Source of the DNA: Poseidonocella sp. HB161398
GTDB lineage: Bacteria > Pseudomonadota > Alphaproteobacteria > Rhodobacterales > Rhodobacteraceae
DNA: 64,000 nucleotides
Assembly (NCBI RefSeq): GCF_005870025.1
Contig: NZ_VATA01000003.1
Span: 124,001 to 188,000, forward strand
Direction: 5' to 3'
A program made the position numbers and the translations under genes. How positions within the stretch are numbered: the first letter of the stretch is position 1; the number at the start of each line of letters is the position of its first letter. The notes under the pieces are model-generated. The model did not search any database. It was not told the DNA's origin and saw only the letters and a list, made by a program, of their open reading frames with translations. Positions 63,396 through 64,000 of the stretch are shown piece after piece.

Positions 63396-64000
63396 TCAGT
63401 TCCGCGACGCGGTCAGGTCGACCGAGACGCGGACGGAGAATCCGAGCGACCCTTCGTCATTGTAGCTGGCCGTGCCGATCTCGAAATCGCGCCGGTCGAT
63501 GGCCGTCTCGCCGGTCGCATGCGCCGTGCCGTCGGCCAGCTCCAGCGTGAAGGGCAGGCTGACCGGCACCTGGTGGCCCTTCAGCTCGAGCGTGCCCTCG
63601 GCGAGATAGCTGCCGTCCTCCTGGCGGAGCAGATCGGCGGTGAAGGCCGCGGTCGGGAAGGTGGCGGCGTCGAAGAATTCCGGACCTTTTGCCTGGTCGG
63701 TGACGGTGCCCAGCGTCAGGCTGGGAATCGCGATCTGGATCGCGGCGGTGCCCGCCGGGCCGGCCGGGGCCTCGGGGTCGAAGCTGATCGCGGCGGTCCA
63801 GTCGGCGAAGCTGCCGGTCACGTCCGAGCCGAACTGGCGCACGGTGATGGAAAGCGTGCCTTCCTCGACGGTCCATTCGCTGGCCTGGGCTTCGAGCGCG
63901 ACCTGCGGCGCGTCCCCGCCCTCTGGCCCTCTGGCCGCGAGCACGGCGCCGACGGCGACCGCCACGGCCCAGACGGCCAGCGCGGCGACGGCGGGCGCGC
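63396..64000 (-). CDS. YceI-domain protein, N-terminus beyond the window
   Basis: The C-terminal about 170 residues are a YceI lipocalin-like domain that binds isoprenoid lipids: 'SEWTVEEGTLSITVRQFGSD', 'DPEAPAGPAGTAAIQIAIPS', 'DAATFPTAAFTADLLRQED', 'LKGHQVPVSLPFTLEL' and 'AIDRRDFEIGTASYNDEG'. Upstream the frame continues to the window edge as a hydrophobic helix ('APAVAALAVWAVAVAVG'). It is either a signal anchor or, as often in Rhodobacterales, the last helix of a cytochrome b561-like domain fused to YceI. The start is not in the window. Confidence 0.85.
   Translation of the reverse strand, partial: APAVAALAVWAVAVAVGAVLAARGPEGGDAPQVALEAQASEWTVEEGTLSITVRQFGSDVTGSFADWTAAISFDPEAPAGPAGTAAIQIAIPSLTLGTVTDQAKGPEFFDAATFPTAAFTADLLRQEDGSYLAEGTLELKGHQVPVSLPFTLELADGTAHATGETAIDRRDFEIGTASYNDEGSLGFSVRVSVDLTASRN

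Overview
The window is high-GC DNA with dense genes, and its content points to an alphaproteobacterium of the Rhodobacterales (Rhodobacter/Paracoccus type). The supporting evidence is a complete RcGTA-type gene transfer agent cluster, CobS/CobT cobaltochelatase genes, an aa3-type ctaD followed by a DUF2244 gene, a DhnA-like class I aldolase, and several small families (DUF1523, DUF2793, GTA gp3.5) typical of that order. This assignment rests on recognising protein families by eye, not on a search.

Layout. 1-3.7 kb: the end of an esterase-like phytase-family gene, a LysR regulator, a P1 (DmpA-type) peptidase and a DUF1523 membrane protein. 3.9-18.8 kb: a gene transfer agent cluster of 18 co-directional genes, from small terminase through large terminase, portal, protease, capsid, connectors, tail tube, tape measure, distal tail, hub, cell-wall peptidase and the giant tail-tip protein to a DUF2793 protein. 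Its leader holds a sigma70-like promoter, then a strong intrinsic terminator that lies inside a possible 26-codon leader ORF. This is the most unusual regulatory arrangement I see in the window. 18.8-26.3 kb: housekeeping genes (cysE, ftsB-like, fba, pgk, two cyclophilins, an HD protein, an aminopeptidase P).

26.3-28.6 kb is an insertion-scarred gap with decayed IS110-family and IS5-family transposases on the minus strand, followed by an 11-unit, 25-bp tandem repeat array. 28.6-36.1 kb: cobT and cobS, separated by a CYTH-CHAD protein, a DUF3616 protein and a 31-residue membrane peptide, then a BaiN-type flavoprotein. 36.1-37.9 kb is a second scarred gap with a decayed IS3-family transposase. 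37.9-47.1 kb: a Gfo/Idh oxidoreductase, a UPF0173 hydrolase, a ceramidase-family membrane protein, gatC-gatA, an Excalibur-like lipoprotein overlapping an amidase, RNase P RNA, a gamma-glutamyltransferase, rpmG and a GNAT acetyltransferase.

47.1-48.0 kb has no recognisable gene. 48.0-55.1 kb carries two divergent regulator-target pairs (MarR with a monooxygenase-like protein, and HxlR with an old-yellow-enzyme homologue), each with palindromic candidate operators, plus two overlapping alpha/beta hydrolases and a membrane glycosyltransferase. 55.2-64 kb: carA, yqeY, DUF2244-ctaD, an EamA exporter, an unknown membrane-anchored protein, lipB, tRNA-Leu(GAG), an AT-rich stretch before a MarR/HpaR-like regulator, and a truncated YceI-domain gene.

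How it works together: the GTA genes form one translationally coupled operon (repeated ATGA/GTGA/TGATG junctions). They would build headful-packaging particles without integrase, replication or lysis genes in this window. The rest is chromosomal core with small regulated accessory pairs.
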